A stretch of 41,051 nt of DNA from positions 1 through 41,051 of the forward strand of contig JABTUV010000023.1 of the NCBI GenBank assembly GCA_015075175.1. The letters are read 5' to 3'. Of the stretch, positions 40,580-41,051 are shown piece by piece; the first letter of the stretch is position 1, and each line of letters starts with the position of its first letter. The notes below the pieces were generated by a model. That model saw nothing but the letters and a program-made list of their open reading frames with translations. It was not told where the DNA came from and ran no database searches. This DNA comes from a bacterium (lineage in GTDB: Bacteria; Hinthialibacterota; Hinthialibacteria; H5-UNCL2). A program made the position numbers and the translations under genes.

Positions 40580-41051
40580 ACCGGCAACACTCCTCTGCCC
40601 GCGCCCGCGCTGCATACTCCATAGACTGCGCCAGCAGCTTAGCTTTGTACGCCCAGTCGTCCAGCGACCCGCCGTTACGCAGCACTAGGTCATGCTTGAT
40701 AAGGTCGGGGCGTTCAGACTGGTGGCCGTCGGACTCCCGCCCTGGCCGCTCGACGCGGACGATGGTACCGCCCCACGACCGCAACGCATCTGCCTCGTTC
40801 GGATAACGCACGTCAGTCACTACGTACATGCTATCAGGGGATTCGTGCATAGCGTCCAGCACCGGAGTTACCCACGCGTCGTCGCGCAAGTCCCGCACCT
40901 TGGCGCCTAGCTCCTGTAGCATCGGCCGGTGCTGGGCCTTCAAGCCGTCAGTCCAGCCGCACTGCTCCACCAGTTGCCGGTCCACCCGGGGCAGCGCACT
41001 CGACGCCGCGTCCTTCAGCCGGTCGGCGAACGCCAAGCGGTGCCACCCGTA
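40572..41051 (-). CDS. DUF4406-dNMP kinase fusion, C-terminal part (begins at 426)
   Basis: 159 aa here, in frame with the 142 codons at 1-426 (301 aa in total). The first residues YGWHRLAFADRLKDAASSAL follow the P-loop directly, as in phage deoxynucleoside monophosphate kinases (P-loop, then G-F-x-x-x-A-F-A-D-x-L-K). Later motifs: LGAKVRDLRDDAWVTPVL, YVVTDVRYPNEADALRSWGG with IVRVERPG, and SDGHQSERP. These bind the nucleotide base and ATP. The stop overlaps the next GTG. Confidence 0.87.
   Translation of the reverse strand, partial: YGWHRLAFADRLKDAASSALPRVDRQLVEQCGWTDGLKAQHRPMLQELGAKVRDLRDDAWVTPVLDAMHESPDSMYVVTDVRYPNEADALRSWGGTIVRVERPGRESDGHQSERPDLIKHDLVLRNGGSLDDWAYKAKLLAQSMEYAARARAEECCRCV

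Overview
The window looks like one complete tailed-phage genome of about 41 kb, opened at an arbitrary point. The reading frame that leaves base 1 on the minus strand continues without a break at base 41051: a P-loop kinase is cut exactly at the window ends and rejoins in frame. The DNA is clearly GC-rich. It encodes two WhiB-type iron-sulfur regulators, a family confined to Actinobacteria and their phages, so the host is very probably an actinobacterium. I see no integrase, tail tape measure, sheath or tail-assembly chaperone. The order of portal, scaffold, capsid, nozzle-like protein, adaptor and large internal proteins suggests a short-tailed (podovirus-like) particle. That is inference, not proof.

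Layout. Almost everything is read leftward (minus strand) from a divergent control region at about 30.9-31.2 kb, down to base 1 and on through the join to 37.4 kb. In transcription order the left unit carries: primase-polymerase and a RecA-fold helicase/ATPase (30.9-29.1 kb); tail-spike and small tail or decoration genes (28.9-25.7 kb); terminase large subunit, portal, scaffold and capsid (25.8-19.5 kb); nozzle-like protein, adaptor and large internal virion proteins (19.4-10 kb); a tRNA-Tyr and small membrane proteins (10-9.5 kb); a replication and recombination block with SNF2 helicase, Cas4/RecB-like nuclease, methyltransferase remnant, WhiB proteins, beta-helix protein, Sak4-like ATPase, DUF669 protein, family A DNA polymerase and endonuclease VII (9.4-0.5 kb); then, through the join, a DUF4406-dNMP kinase fusion, zinc-knuckle proteins, a metallophosphoesterase, an amidase endolysin with an overlapping membrane protein, and a small-terminase-like protein (to 37.4 kb). 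Genes are tightly packed, often with 4-nt ATGA or GTGA overlaps.

The rightward arm (31.2-37.5 kb) is accessory. It has three small membrane-type genes, a 660-nt non-coding region with a strictly 8-bp-periodic tandem array, direct repeats and a perfect palindrome, three related pentapeptide-repeat genes (the middle one broken), an ArdC-type zincin and small unknown genes. Several are preceded by a shared leader (hairpin, conserved 20-nt block, GAGAAAGGGG ribosome site). Pentapeptide DNA mimics plus ArdC suggest host takeover or counter-defence.

Caution: many essential genes (polymerase, large terminase, capsid, nozzle) carry single frame breaks or clusters of them, and the repeat genes carry many. 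Because essential genes are affected, sequence error is the simplest explanation in most cases. Products are described as they read after following the frame changes.
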